DNA of 64,000 nucleotides from Terripilifer ovatus. Lineage in GTDB: Bacteria > Pseudomonadota > Alphaproteobacteria > Rhizobiales > Beijerinckiaceae. The DNA lies in assembly GCA_029222685.1 (NCBI GenBank), contig JARHVB010000086.1, forward strand, positions 1 to 64,000, in the 5' to 3' direction. Shown here piece after piece: positions 28,451 to 37,303 of this stretch (its first letter is position 1; each line of letters opens with the position of its first letter). The position numbers were made by a program, and so were the translations under genes. A model generated the notes under the pieces. The model made no database searches. It had not been told where the DNA came from and saw nothing but the letters and a program-made list of their open reading frames with translations.

Positions 28451-29482
28451 ATGCGCTATGGCTTTGCCGGCGTCTGTGCTCTCGTTCTTTTCGCGACATC
28501 AGCGGCAGCACAGACCGGCGATCCTTTCTACCACGGCAGGCAGATCACCATGCTCGTCGCCAGCGGCGCGGGCGGGGGCTACGACACCTATGCCCGCATC
28601 TTCGCCCGCCATGCCGCGAATTACATCGAGGGCGCACCGGTGTTCCTGCCCAAGAACATGCCGGCGGCTGGCGGTCTCCAGGCCGCCAGCATCCTCTACA
28701 ATCAATCCGACCGAGACGGATCGACGATCGCCGCACTGACCAACGGCGTCGCCATGGACCCGCTGTTCGGCAATACGGCGGCGCGGTTCGACGCCCGCGA
28801 ATTCGGCTGGCTCGGCTCCATCGGCAAGTTGCAGAATGTCTGCGCCACCTGGCACGAGAGCCCGGTGAAGACCTTCGCGCAGGCGCGCGACCGCGAGGTC
28901 ATCGTCGCCGGCGCCGGCGCGACGTCGAATACCGCCATCATGCCGCGCGTCGCCAATGCGCTGCTCGGCACGAAATTCAAGATCATCGCCGGCTACGATC
29001 CGAACGCCGGCCTCAACAAGGCACTGGAGGGCGGCGAGGTCGAAGGCATCTGCGGTCTCGGCTGGTCGACCCTGACCTCATCGCGCCCGGACTGGATTCG
29101 CGACCACAAGCTCAATGTGCTGGTTCAGTTCGGCATGGAAAAGCTGCCCGACCTTCCGGATACGCCCAATGCGCGCGACCTGCTTAGCGATCCTCACAAG
29201 AAAGGCGTGCTCGAACTCATTCTCATCCGGCAGGAGATGGGCCGTCCCTTCGCCGCGCCGCCGGGCGTTCCAGCAGCACGCCTGGCGATCCTGCGACGCG
29301 CCTTCGAACAGACGATGAAGGACAAGGATTTTCTCGCCGAAGCGCAAAGAATGCAGATGGACGTCGATCCGCTGACCGGCCCGCAGATCGACGACCTGCT
29401 GACCTTTGCCTACAAGCAGCCGAAGGCGCTGGTAGATGACGCGGCGCAGCTTGTGATGCCGGCCGGGGAGACCCGACAATAA
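28451..29482 (+). CDS. TctC-type substrate-binding protein (tripartite tricarboxylate transporter receptor family)
   Basis: This periplasmic receptor has 343 aa and the signal peptide MRYGFAGVCALVLFATSAAA. The fold markers are GRQITMLVASGAGGGYDTYAR, FLPKNMPAAGGLQAASILYN and VIVAGAGATSNTAIMP. It belongs to the subgroup that also includes the gene at 31689. No TctA or TctB membrane gene is nearby, so it is an orphan receptor that must share a transporter or serve in sensing. It starts 1 bp after the racemase-family gene. A strong palindrome (29486-29524) follows the stop. Confidence 0.85.
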   Translation: MRYGFAGVCALVLFATSAAAQTGDPFYHGRQITMLVASGAGGGYDTYARIFARHAANYIEGAPVFLPKNMPAAGGLQAASILYNQSDRDGSTIAALTNGVAMDPLFGNTAARFDAREFGWLGSIGKLQNVCATWHESPVKTFAQARDREVIVAGAGATSNTAIMPRVANALLGTKFKIIAGYDPNAGLNKALEGGEVEGICGLGWSTLTSSRPDWIRDHKLNVLVQFGMEKLPDLPDTPNARDLLSDPHKKGVLELILIRQEMGRPFAAPPGVPAARLAILRRAFEQTMKDKDFLAEAQRMQMDVDPLTGPQIDDLLTFAYKQPKALVDDAAQLVMPAGETRQ

Positions 29483-29485
29483 GAG

Positions 29486-29524
29486 CCCTCATCTGACCCT
29501 TGCGCAGTAAGGGTCGAATGAGGG
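29486..29524. repeat. Intergenic palindrome, REP-like, copy 1 of 2
   Basis: CCCTCATCTGACCCTT pairs with AAGGGTCGAATGAGGG around GCGCAGT, one mismatch in the stem. It lies between the stops of convergent genes and nearly fills the gap, so it may act as a terminator. A near copy is at 51739-51777. Confidence 0.7.
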
Positions 29525-29528
29525 TGTC

Positions 29529-30266
29529 TCATAGACTTTGTCGGCCACCAGCGGCTCCGCAATGGGGACAGGCCCGCTGCAGGGTCCACCGCCGCATCAG
29601 GTAGGAAAAAACATTACTATGAAGGTCGCCGCGGTTGGCCTTCTTGCCCTTGGCCTTCACGTCCTCGTCGTGGACCAGAAGTTTCGGGCCGCCGGCCGCT
29701 TCCGCCAGCAGTTGAACACGACAGGCGCGCTCCAGTTTCAGCGCCACCCAGACGGCCTCATCGACGCTTGCAGCGCAGGCGACGATGCCGTGATTGCGTA
29801 GGATGAGCACCGAGTGCGAGCCGATGCAGCGGGCAACCGCCGCGCCGCGATCAAGCGTGGTGATGAGATCGGTCGTCTCGTCGAAAACCGGCACGCCGTC
29901 GTAGAAGATCGAACCTTCGTTGCTGACCGGCAGCAGCGGTTTGCCGAGCGATGAAAACGCCACCGCATGTGCCGCATGGGTGTGGATGACGCAATTGACG
30001 TCAGGCCGCACGCGCAGCACCTCGGAATGAATATAGACTTCGTTGTGGCGCGGCGATGTACCCTCCACCTTCTGGCCGTCGATATCGACGGTAATGATGT
30101 TGTCTTGCGTCATCTCGTCGAGCCCCATGCCGGCGGGCTTCATCAGAAAGCGGTGCTTGTCGTCCGGCAGGCGCAAACTGATATGGCCGGCGACATAATC
30201 GCCCTGCCCTTCCATGACCAGAATCCGGCCGCCGAATGTCAGGCGTTCCTTCAGGTCTTCATACAT
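29529..30266 (-). CDS. Class II aldolase/adducin family protein
   Basis: Family members are zinc-dependent aldolases, epimerases or decarboxylases acting on small hydroxy acids or sugar phosphates. The 245 residues include GDYVAGHISLRLPDD and the metal-binding histidines His95 and His97 (VIHTHAAH) and His159 (RNHGIV), all intact. The C-terminal tail (about 225-245, QRACPHCGAAGGRQSL) is unusual and contains a Cys-x2-Cys. It is third in the leftward run TctC (32744), MmgE/PrpD, aldolase, with a 30-bp gap from the MmgE/PrpD gene. Confidence 0.83.
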   Translation of the reverse strand: MYEDLKERLTFGGRILVMEGQGDYVAGHISLRLPDDKHRFLMKPAGMGLDEMTQDNIITVDIDGQKVEGTSPRHNEVYIHSEVLRVRPDVNCVIHTHAAHAVAFSSLGKPLLPVSNEGSIFYDGVPVFDETTDLITTLDRGAAVARCIGSHSVLILRNHGIVACAASVDEAVWVALKLERACRVQLLAEAAGGPKLLVHDEDVKAKGKKANRGDLHSNVFSYLMRRWTLQRACPHCGAAGGRQSL

Positions 30267-30296
30267 AGGCGTCCTCCCGATCTTGATTTGCGTTCG

Positions 30297-31688
30297 CTAC
30301 GAAATGCGCGACGGAGCGCGAAGTGCTGGCGATATCTGGGGCAGATGGGCGAAGTCCGTCAGCATTTGCGCCCACGCTCTCGCATCGGCTTCGCCCGTCA
30401 GCGGCGTCGCACAGCTCATGAATTTTGCCAGCACGTCGTCTTGCGTCAGCGGCCGCAACGGATGGCCGGTGATGGCCTCCACCTCGGCATGAAAGACGCG
30501 GCCGGCGGCTGTCACGGTGACACGCGATGGCGTCAGCCGCGGCCATTGCGCGGCGAGTGCAGCGTCGCCCCGAACTTTCACCTTGCGCGTCAACGCCAGC
30601 ACATCCGCATTCTTCAATGTGCGCTCGATGCTGCCCGGCCCGAATTCGCCGGTCACAAGACAGTGCGCCGCCAGGAACGGCAGGCTGTGATCGGCGGTCT
30701 CGACATTCCCCGGCGCCCATTTGTCGGGCGTGTCGGCCGCGTAGCGCAGGGCAAAATCATAGATGTCGATCTCGACGCTCTCGATCAGCGCCGCGATGGA
30801 TGAGACACCCAGCGCCGCCGCTATTTCGCCATGCAGCCGCAGGCAGGATTCGATCGGCCCCTGGCCGTGATAGACGGCGGGATAGAATTTGAGATGCGTG
30901 TCGGCCGTGCGGTCGCGCGCGGCGTCGAGCTCGAGGCTCATGTCGCCGGATATATGTTTGATGAAACCGAATTCGCCTTCGAACACCGGGTCCGGCCCGC
31001 TCATGCCGCTCTTCGCCAGCAGCACGTTGAAAATGCTGTTGCGCACAGCAGCTGCCGACGACAAGCCCTTCCATGACGACACTTTGCCGACCCTGCCCAT
31101 CAGCATGTTACCGGAGACGGTTGTCATCGAGATGGCATGTGCCATTTCCATATCCGTCAGATCGAGGAGCACGCCGGCGCTGACGCAGGAGGCGATACCG
31201 AGATAGGTAGAAGGATCCCAGCCGCGCGCCAGGGCGCTGGCGGCGTCGCAGAGATCGAGCATGACGTGTGTGCCGATGGCTATGGCCTGCAGGACGTCGC
31301 GCCCCGGCTTTCCGGCATATTCGCCGACCGCCAGCGCGCCGCCGATGAGGTCAGACGGATGACCGCCGTTCTTGCCGATATATGTGTCGTTCCAGTCGTG
31401 CTGGCGGACGAGAAAGACATTCAGAAAGGCCGCATGTTCGAGTGATGCTTTTCCGCCGCCTATGATCGTGCAGGCGCCGGCATCGTCGGCGAAGCGCGTC
31501 CGCAGGGCAGCGAAATCGGCGCTGCCGGTGGCCAGCAGGGCGCAGGCCATGGCGTCGGTCAGCCGCAAGGTCATCGCCTGCGTCTGCGCCGCCTTCAAAG
31601 GGCGGGCGCGGCTGGCCGCAACAAAAGCGACGAGCCGGCGCAGCACTGTGTCGGAGATGGTGGACGAAACTTGCACTGACGATGTCAT
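30297..31688 (-). CDS. MmgE/PrpD family protein
   Basis: This is a cytoplasmic enzyme of the 2-methylcitrate dehydratase / cis-aconitate decarboxylase superfamily, 463 aa. Recognisable blocks are LTDAMACALLATG, GGKASLEHAAFLNVFLVRQHDWNDTY, HPSDLIGGALAVGEYAG and KFYPAVYHGQGPIES. Members outside the methylcitrate cycle act on diverse dicarboxylates or are uncharacterised. The ATG at 31688 abuts the TGA of the upstream TctC gene (31689), so translation is probably coupled. With the aldolase and receptor genes it suggests uptake and breakdown of an organic acid. Confidence 0.86.
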   Translation of the reverse strand: MTSSVQVSSTISDTVLRRLVAFVAASRARPLKAAQTQAMTLRLTDAMACALLATGSADFAALRTRFADDAGACTIIGGGKASLEHAAFLNVFLVRQHDWNDTYIGKNGGHPSDLIGGALAVGEYAGKPGRDVLQAIAIGTHVMLDLCDAASALARGWDPSTYLGIASCVSAGVLLDLTDMEMAHAISMTTVSGNMLMGRVGKVSSWKGLSSAAAVRNSIFNVLLAKSGMSGPDPVFEGEFGFIKHISGDMSLELDAARDRTADTHLKFYPAVYHGQGPIESCLRLHGEIAAALGVSSIAALIESVEIDIYDFALRYAADTPDKWAPGNVETADHSLPFLAAHCLVTGEFGPGSIERTLKNADVLALTRKVKVRGDAALAAQWPRLTPSRVTVTAAGRVFHAEVEAITGHPLRPLTQDDVLAKFMSCATPLTGEADARAWAQMLTDFAHLPQISPALRAPSRIS

Positions 31689-32744
31689 TCAGGGCGACTT
31701 GATGATGGCGGCGAGCCGCTGGGCGACAGGCTTCGGCGTATTGACCAGATCGCTGACGATTTTCTGCAGGTCCTCTCCCGAGACAGGATTGATATCGAGC
31801 TTTTCGTGCGCCGCCTCTTCGTTGAACGGCGCGGATTTCACCATGGCGTCGAAGGCCTGCCGCATGGCGCGCAGGGTCGCCTCGGTAACGCCCGGCGTGG
31901 TGAAGATCGGCCGGCCGATGGTCGCCGGCGCGGAGATCAGCTTAATCACCGCACGGTCCTCGTCATTGCGGGCGAGATCGGTCAACAGGGGAACATTCGG
32001 CAGATCGGGCGCTCGGGTCAGGCCGATCTGAGCGATCACGATGATCTTGCCGTCGCGCACCCAGTCCGGCCTTGTCGCCTTCCATGTCGCCCAGGGTGAG
32101 CTGGCGCGACCGCCGACTTCACCCGTTTCCATTGCCAGATTGATGTCGTTGCCGCCGGGATAGCCGGTGACGATCTTGAATTTGGTGCCCAGCAGGGCGT
32201 TGGTCAGTTGCGCCATCTGCGACGACGTGTTCGGGCCGGTCGCGCCGATGACGACCTCTTTCTTCGTCGCGTCCTCGAACGTCTTCACACCGGTCGCCGA
32301 CCAGACGGCGATCGTATTATTGTCCGCTGCCGGATTGCCGACCCAGTTCAGCTTGTTCGAATCGAACAGGATGGTCGGGTCGCCGATCGCCTGCTGCAGC
32401 ACCAGCGACTGGTCGGCCATGGCGAGCGCCGTGCCATCGTGCGGTGCGACGTTGAACATGTAACCTGCAAGAACCCGGCCGCCGCCGCCCGGCATGTTCC
32501 TCGGCACGAGTTTCGGCTTGCCGGGCAGAAAATCCCCGAGAAAGCGAGCTACCAGCCGGCCATAGGCGTCATAACCGCCGCCGGCGGCATAACCGATGTA
32601 CATATCGATGGTCTTGCCGCGAAAATGATCGGCGAGCACATCCTGTGCTTGCGCCGCCGTGCCGCCAATGACCACCGCCAGGGTCGACAGCGCGACCAGG
32701 CCGCAGGAGCTCGCCCGACGCCGCCATCCTCGATCTTTCCTCAT
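31689..32744 (-). CDS. TctC-type substrate-binding protein
   Basis: This is a predicted periplasmic receptor of 351 aa. The ATG at 32744 is preceded by AAGGAAA and begins a long basic signal sequence (MRKDRGWRRRASSCGL, hydrophobic core, cleavage near AAQA). Markers are DMYIGYAAGGGYDAYGRLVARFL, LVPRNMPGGGGRVLAGYMFNVAP and IGATGPNTSSQMAQ, close to the receptor at 28451. It heads the leftward MmgE/PrpD-aldolase operon and has no TctA/TctB partner. The longer open frame to 32927 is Cys/Arg-rich and unlike a signal peptide, so it was not used. Confidence 0.83.
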   Translation of the reverse strand: MRKDRGWRRRASSCGLVALSTLAVVIGGTAAQAQDVLADHFRGKTIDMYIGYAAGGGYDAYGRLVARFLGDFLPGKPKLVPRNMPGGGGRVLAGYMFNVAPHDGTALAMADQSLVLQQAIGDPTILFDSNKLNWVGNPAADNNTIAVWSATGVKTFEDATKKEVVIGATGPNTSSQMAQLTNALLGTKFKIVTGYPGGNDINLAMETGEVGGRASSPWATWKATRPDWVRDGKIIVIAQIGLTRAPDLPNVPLLTDLARNDEDRAVIKLISAPATIGRPIFTTPGVTEATLRAMRQAFDAMVKSAPFNEEAAHEKLDINPVSGEDLQKIVSDLVNTPKPVAQRLAAIIKSP

Positions 32745-33114
32745 TGATTTTCCTTGTTCAGGGCGCCGCAGGGTTGATGCGGAATCGGCGCAATAAGCGT
32801 CAATGACGCAACGGGCGCAGCAGCGCAACACGGGCGCGGTGACCTGCCTTGCGCACGCCAATCCAGCGCGGCGGCACGATTGATTCCAGGGGGATTTCGG
32901 GCGGCAGCAATGTGTGTTTGCGCACATGTCACATAATGCCTGGATAGTAGGCTGGCCATGTTTTCGAGCACCTAATCCTTATCGAGTTGGACATATTGTA
33001 TTCAAAGCGCCCCGACGATCTTTCGTCGGGGCTCTTTTTTGCCAAAAGGCATGTATCCAACCCGGGCTCCGCCATGTAACCTGCCGGCAGGTCAGAAACT
33101 CTGGGAGGGGCGTC
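32745..33114. other. Intergenic region between divergent receptor genes, with an orphan terminator
   Basis: No protein gene is supported here. It must hold the promoter of the leftward operon and that of the rightward receptor at 33115. It also contains the hairpin TGTG-TTTG-CGCACA around 32912-32926 and the strong intrinsic terminator at 33009-33040, which has no + strand gene before it. Confidence 0.5.
33009..33040 (+). terminator. Strong intrinsic terminator without an upstream gene on its strand
   Basis: GCCCCGACGA (33009-33018) pairs perfectly with TCGTCGGGGC (33023-33032) around a four-base loop and is followed by TCTTTTTT. It is directed rightward. The last rightward gene ends at 29482, so it either ends a small RNA or is a leader attenuator 75 bp before the receptor gene at 33115. 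Confidence 0.75.
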
Positions 33115-34071
33115 ATGATCTCGATCGCAAAGCTTGGATTTTTGATCGCCGCGGCAGCGACGCAGGTGCTTCCGGCTTTCGCTCAATCGGCCGAGACCTT
33201 TCCGAACCAGGCCGTCCGCATCGTTGTGCCATTCAGCGCCGGCAGCAATACCGACATATTGGCGCGCGCTTTCGGCAGCCAATTGGAAGGGATGTGGAAG
33301 CAAGCGGTCATCATCGAAAACCGTCCCGGCGTAGCGGGAGCCGCAAGCGTCGCGAAAGCTACGCCCGACGGCTACACGATTCTGCTGACATCGAACGGCC
33401 ATTCCATCATCGGCAGTCTCAATCAGTCGCTGAACTTCGATCCGATCAAGGACTTCAACGGCGTGACGCAGGTCGCTTCGATGCCCGCGGTGGCGCTGGC
33501 GCCACCCGACGGGCCGAAGTCGATCCAGGAACTTGTTGCCCTGGCGAAATCCAAGCCAGGGCAGTTGAACTATGCCTCCGCCGGCCTCGGCAGCGCCGGC
33601 AATATCGCCAGCGAATTGTTCAAGCAGGTGGCCGGGATCAATCTCGTACATGTGCCGCATCGGGGGACGCCGGAAGGCAATATGAGCATCCTGCGCGGCG
33701 ATACATCGATCTTCTTCACATTCTACAATGCTTCGGGCGACCTGGTGGATTCCGGCAAGGTGCTGGCGCTGGCGGTGACCAGCCCGAAACGGATGCCGGT
33801 CCTGCCGAACGTTCCGACCATGCAGGAAGCGGGCTATCCGACCTTCGACTTCGACGGCTGGTTCGGCGTGCTGGCGCCCGCAGGCACGCCAAAGCCGATC
33901 ATCGCAAAATTGAACAAGGACTTCGCGACGGTCCTGGCCGACGCCGAACAGAAGAAGCGCTTCAGCGCGCTTGGCGTCGAACTCGTCGGCAGCACGCCGG
34001 AGGCGTTCGATAAACTGATCGCCTACGATGCCGAACGGTTCGGCAAGATCTTCAAGCCTGTAGCCAAGTAG
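33115..34071 (+). CDS. Bug-family (TctC-like) substrate-binding protein
   Basis: This 318-aa periplasmic receptor has the signal MISIAKLGFLIAAAATQVLPAFA and the Bug-family pattern FPNQAVRIVVPFSAGSNTDILAR, VIIENRPGVAGAASVAKATPDGYT, LNYASAGLGSAGNIASELFK and FDGWFGVLAPAGTPKPII. The start ATG 33115 is preceded by GGGAGGGG. It stands alone, with its own leader carrying an intrinsic terminator hairpin, and is convergent with the GGDEF-EAL gene 13 bp beyond. The ligand is unknown. Confidence 0.87.
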   Translation: MISIAKLGFLIAAAATQVLPAFAQSAETFPNQAVRIVVPFSAGSNTDILARAFGSQLEGMWKQAVIIENRPGVAGAASVAKATPDGYTILLTSNGHSIIGSLNQSLNFDPIKDFNGVTQVASMPAVALAPPDGPKSIQELVALAKSKPGQLNYASAGLGSAGNIASELFKQVAGINLVHVPHRGTPEGNMSILRGDTSIFFTFYNASGDLVDSGKVLALAVTSPKRMPVLPNVPTMQEAGYPTFDFDGWFGVLAPAGTPKPIIAKLNKDFATVLADAEQKKRFSALGVELVGSTPEAFDKLIAYDAERFGKIFKPVAK

Positions 34072-34084
34072 CCGGAGCCAAGCG

Positions 34085-36397
34085 TCAGGCGACCGCCCTG
34101 GTATCGAGCGCAAGTTCGTCGAGCATCGGGCGCAGCATCGCGGCTGGAAGCGGTCGACAGAACAGATAGCCCTGCGCTTCGGCACAGCCGCCGGCGCGGA
34201 CTCTTTCCCGCTGTTCCAGCGTTTCGATGCCTTCCGCGGTGGTGATCATCCCCAGGCTGCCGGCGATGTTCGTCACCGCCCGCACGATGACCGTGGCGTC
34301 CTCGCTGCTGTCCACATCGCGCACGAAAGATTTGTCGATCTTGATCTTGTCGAAGGGAAAGCGGCGGAGATAGTTGAGCGACGAATAGCCGGTGCCGAAA
34401 TCGTCCATGGAAATGCGCACGCCCGTAGCGCGCAGACGATGCAAGGTTTCAAGCACGTCTTCCGTATGGGCGAGCAGAACGGATTCGGTGATTTCGAGGT
34501 CGAGACGATGCGGCGACAGGCCGCTCGCCGCCAAAGCGCCGGCGACATCGGCCATAAGATCGCGACTGTTGAATTGCAGCGGCGAGACGTTTACGGAGAC
34601 CTTGATGTCGCTTGACCATGCCATCGCTTCGACGCATGCCTTGCGCAGAACCATTTCGCCAATTTCGCCGATGACGCCGATTTCTTCCGCCAACGGAATG
34701 AATTCCATCGGCGGAATCAAGCCGCGCTTGGGATCGTTCCATCGCAGCAAGGCTTCGCACGCCGCGACGCCGCCCTGGCGAATGTTCATGATCGGCTGAT
34801 AGTGCAACTCGAACCGGTCGGCCACGATTGCTTCGCGGAGATCGACTTCCATCTGCCGACGCAGATTCGCCGATTTCGCCATTTCAGGATCGAACACACG
34901 ATAGGTGGCGCGCCCTTCCGTCTTGGCACGGTGCAGCGCCAGATCGGCGTTCTTGAGGAGTTCGTCGGCATCTGTGGTTTTTTCGTTCGCCGCCGCAATG
35001 CCGATGCTCGCGCGCACCTTGACCTGAACGCCGTCGAGATCGATCGGCTCTGCCAGAAGGGCCATGAGATCCTTGCCGAGCGCGATGGCGGAAGCAGGCT
35101 GAAGAGCATTGGTCTGCAAAATGCCGAATTCGTCGCCGCCCAGGCGCGCGCCAGTGCAATTTTTCGGCAGGCATGACTTGACGCGGCCGGACAAGGCGCA
35201 CAGCAGCGCATCACCCATCGGCAGACCCATCGTATCGTTGATGGTTTTGAAATTATCGATGTCCAGCATGATGATCGCCGGACCATTTCCATTGTCGCTG
35301 CGCGAGCCGATGGCCGATTCGGTGTCCGCACGGAATTGCGCCCGGTTCGGCAGTCCGGTCAGTGTGTCATGTGTTGCCATATATTCGATTCTGGCCTCTG
35401 TGCGGCGGCGTGCTGTGACATCGAGAAACGTGGCGAGCGAGCCGCCGTTTTCCATCGGACGATGGGTGATGGAAAAAACCCGTCCATCATCAAGGCTTTC
35501 GTAGGCGTAGTCCGGCTGTTGCCGGGCAATGCGCTGACTATGACGGTGCAAGATGTCGACCAGACTACTATCACCAACTTTCTCGACCTGCCGGCGCAAT
35601 TCCTCAAAGCTGAGAGACTTATCGCCGATATCGTCATTCAAGCCAAACATGCGGGCGAATTTGCGGTTGGCGAGCACAAGATTTCCCTCGCCATCGAACA
35701 CGCTCAGCCCTTGCGACATATTGTTCAAAGCCGCGTCGAGCTGCCGGCGCGAAGCCGCCAGCTTCTCGGTGGTGGCTTCCAGGCGCGTGTGGGTGAAGCC
35801 CAGCAACCGATTATGCCAGTTCAGAAGCATCATAAGCATGATGCCGCAGACGATAAGGCCTGCGACCATCGCAGAGAATTGCCAGTGCTGCCGCACGAGC
35901 AGGCTCTGGTCGAGCGCGACCTGCTCTCCGCCGTATTTGTTGGCCTGTGCGGAGATGGAGAGGAACAGGCGGCTGAGCGGCTCGATCGTTGCAAGCGCCT
36001 GCTGTGCGACCGCCGGATCACCGACATCGGGTATCAGTTTGGCGACACCCTGGATTTTGCTTTCGGCATCCTGAAAGGTTTCGAGCAGTTCGGCATCCTG
36101 CCTCATAAACTTGAGGAACTCGCCACCGCCGAGCAGCGACAAGCGGTTGATCAAAATGTCGTATCGCAGCCTGACCTCGTCGAGCGCCGCGCGGCTCTTG
36201 TCGACCTGCGTCACCGCGAGGGCTTTTTCCAGCCGCACGAGTTCGATCACGGCCTGGCTGGAACTCCACTGCAGATTGTAACGGGAGGCTTCCTCAAGCG
36301 CCGCCTGCCGTTCGGTGATCAAGGACGTAAAATAGAGAGCGCCGCATACGAAGAAGCAGATGATCGAAGAGAAAACGATTTTGACTGTTTTCAGCAC
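34085..36397 (-). CDS. Membrane-bound PAS-GGDEF-EAL cyclic-di-GMP enzyme
   Basis: It is a predicted c-di-GMP synthase/phosphodiesterase of 770 aa. It has membrane spans at about 5-25 and 172-193 with a periplasmic helical sensor between them. A PAS-like domain (about 215-330) contains VFDGEGNLVLANRKFARMF. The GGDEF domain carries an intact GGDEF at 420-424 but has PKNC where an RxxD inhibitory site would be. The EAL domain carries EAL at 548-550, EITES, DDFGTGYSS and TAEGIET. Both activities look possible. The start is GTG 36397 with GGGGAC upstream. It lies 36 bp after the small periplasmic protein gene, likely one operon. Confidence 0.88.
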   Translation of the reverse strand: MLKTVKIVFSSIICFFVCGALYFTSLITERQAALEEASRYNLQWSSSQAVIELVRLEKALAVTQVDKSRAALDEVRLRYDILINRLSLLGGGEFLKFMRQDAELLETFQDAESKIQGVAKLIPDVGDPAVAQQALATIEPLSRLFLSISAQANKYGGEQVALDQSLLVRQHWQFSAMVAGLIVCGIMLMMLLNWHNRLLGFTHTRLEATTEKLAASRRQLDAALNNMSQGLSVFDGEGNLVLANRKFARMFGLNDDIGDKSLSFEELRRQVEKVGDSSLVDILHRHSQRIARQQPDYAYESLDDGRVFSITHRPMENGGSLATFLDVTARRRTEARIEYMATHDTLTGLPNRAQFRADTESAIGSRSDNGNGPAIIMLDIDNFKTINDTMGLPMGDALLCALSGRVKSCLPKNCTGARLGGDEFGILQTNALQPASAIALGKDLMALLAEPIDLDGVQVKVRASIGIAAANEKTTDADELLKNADLALHRAKTEGRATYRVFDPEMAKSANLRRQMEVDLREAIVADRFELHYQPIMNIRQGGVAACEALLRWNDPKRGLIPPMEFIPLAEEIGVIGEIGEMVLRKACVEAMAWSSDIKVSVNVSPLQFNSRDLMADVAGALAASGLSPHRLDLEITESVLLAHTEDVLETLHRLRATGVRISMDDFGTGYSSLNYLRRFPFDKIKIDKSFVRDVDSSEDATVIVRAVTNIAGSLGMITTAEGIETLEQRERVRAGGCAEAQGYLFCRPLPAAMLRPMLDELALDTRAVA

Positions 36398-36433
36398 TTC
36401 GACGTCCCCATTCGTCCCCCGACAGCTTTATGC

Positions 36434-36949
36434 TTATCTGACTTCCATTCGCGCCACCTGCCAGGCGGATCGACTGTAGAACTTCTGACTTTTCAGTTCC
36501 GGCACGGCGTCAAACGGATAAACAATGAAGAGCGGCCCCTTGTCGCTCACCGGCATGTACTGGCCGTTACGCTTGAGCGCGAGGATGACGCCGTACTTTT
36601 CGAAATCTTCGACCGGAATTTCGCTCGTATAATCGTTCAGCGCGGTGACGCGAACCCTGTCTCCGGATGCGCCAACGCTCGCCAAAAGCTTCGCCATCGG
36701 AACGCCCTCGAACATCACCTTGTCAGTATACCAAGGTGTCATCGTTTCGAAGGAAACCATGCCGAGGGATTCAAGCATGGCCCCGTCGAAGACAGCCGCA
36801 TCATTGTCGTTCCGTCTGCTGATCTTGCCGGTGATCCGCAGAATCGGTTTCCCGGATGGTATACCAAGGGAGACCGTTTGAGCACCGCCAATCGCAGGCA
36901 CAAAGAAGGCCGAGCCAATCAATACGACGCTTTGGCGGCGAGTAACCAT
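36434..36949 (-). CDS. Small exported protein with molybdopterin-oxidoreductase-like fold
   Basis: The 171 residues begin with a signal sequence (MVTRRQSVVLIGSAFFVPAIGGA). The rest resembles the sulfite-oxidase/Oxidored_molyb core (PILRITGKISRRND, FDGAMLESLGMVSFETMTPWYT, FEGVPMAKLLASVGA, ALNDYTSEIPVEDF, GPLFIVYPFD). It contains no cysteine at all, so the usual molybdenum ligand is absent. Such a protein could bind a ligand rather than catalyse. It is the first gene before the GGDEF-EAL gene, suggesting a periplasmic sensory partner. An ATG 20 codons upstream (37009) is an alternative start. Confidence 0.7.
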   Translation of the reverse strand: MVTRRQSVVLIGSAFFVPAIGGAQTVSLGIPSGKPILRITGKISRRNDNDAAVFDGAMLESLGMVSFETMTPWYTDKVMFEGVPMAKLLASVGASGDRVRVTALNDYTSEIPVEDFEKYGVILALKRNGQYMPVSDKGPLFIVYPFDAVPELKSQKFYSRSAWQVARMEVR

Positions 36950-37303
36950 AACTGTACCATGATCAGGAAAGCCGGCGAGCAACAAGTTCTTGAAAAGCCT
37001 AGCCAACATTCACTACCGGATTGTTACCGTCTAAAAAATGGGCAGAAGGATGAGCGCCGGCGGCGCAGCCCAGTTACGACCGCTCAGTCATAAATTTGTA
37101 ACATTTTGAATTTGCTCGCCTATTCTGCGAAATAAAAAATCGTCAAAAGATCTGGGCGGCGGAAAATCCCGGCGGCAAGCCGCAGGCGATGGAATTCATG
37201 CTTTTTATACAAGCGCTTGCTATATTAACGGATCAACAAGTAACTTACTGCTTACCTTTTCGGCAAGGGACAAGGGGGCGGATCACAGTCCGTTTTGGCG
37301 CTC

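Noticed and set aside
32929-34185. A 418-codon open frame on the - strand
   Set aside because: It is the shadow of the Bug-family receptor gene at 33115; no recognisable domain.
35336-37093. A 585-codon open frame on the + strand
   Set aside because: It lies antisense to the PAS-GGDEF-EAL gene and the small exported protein gene, both of which have clear domain motifs.
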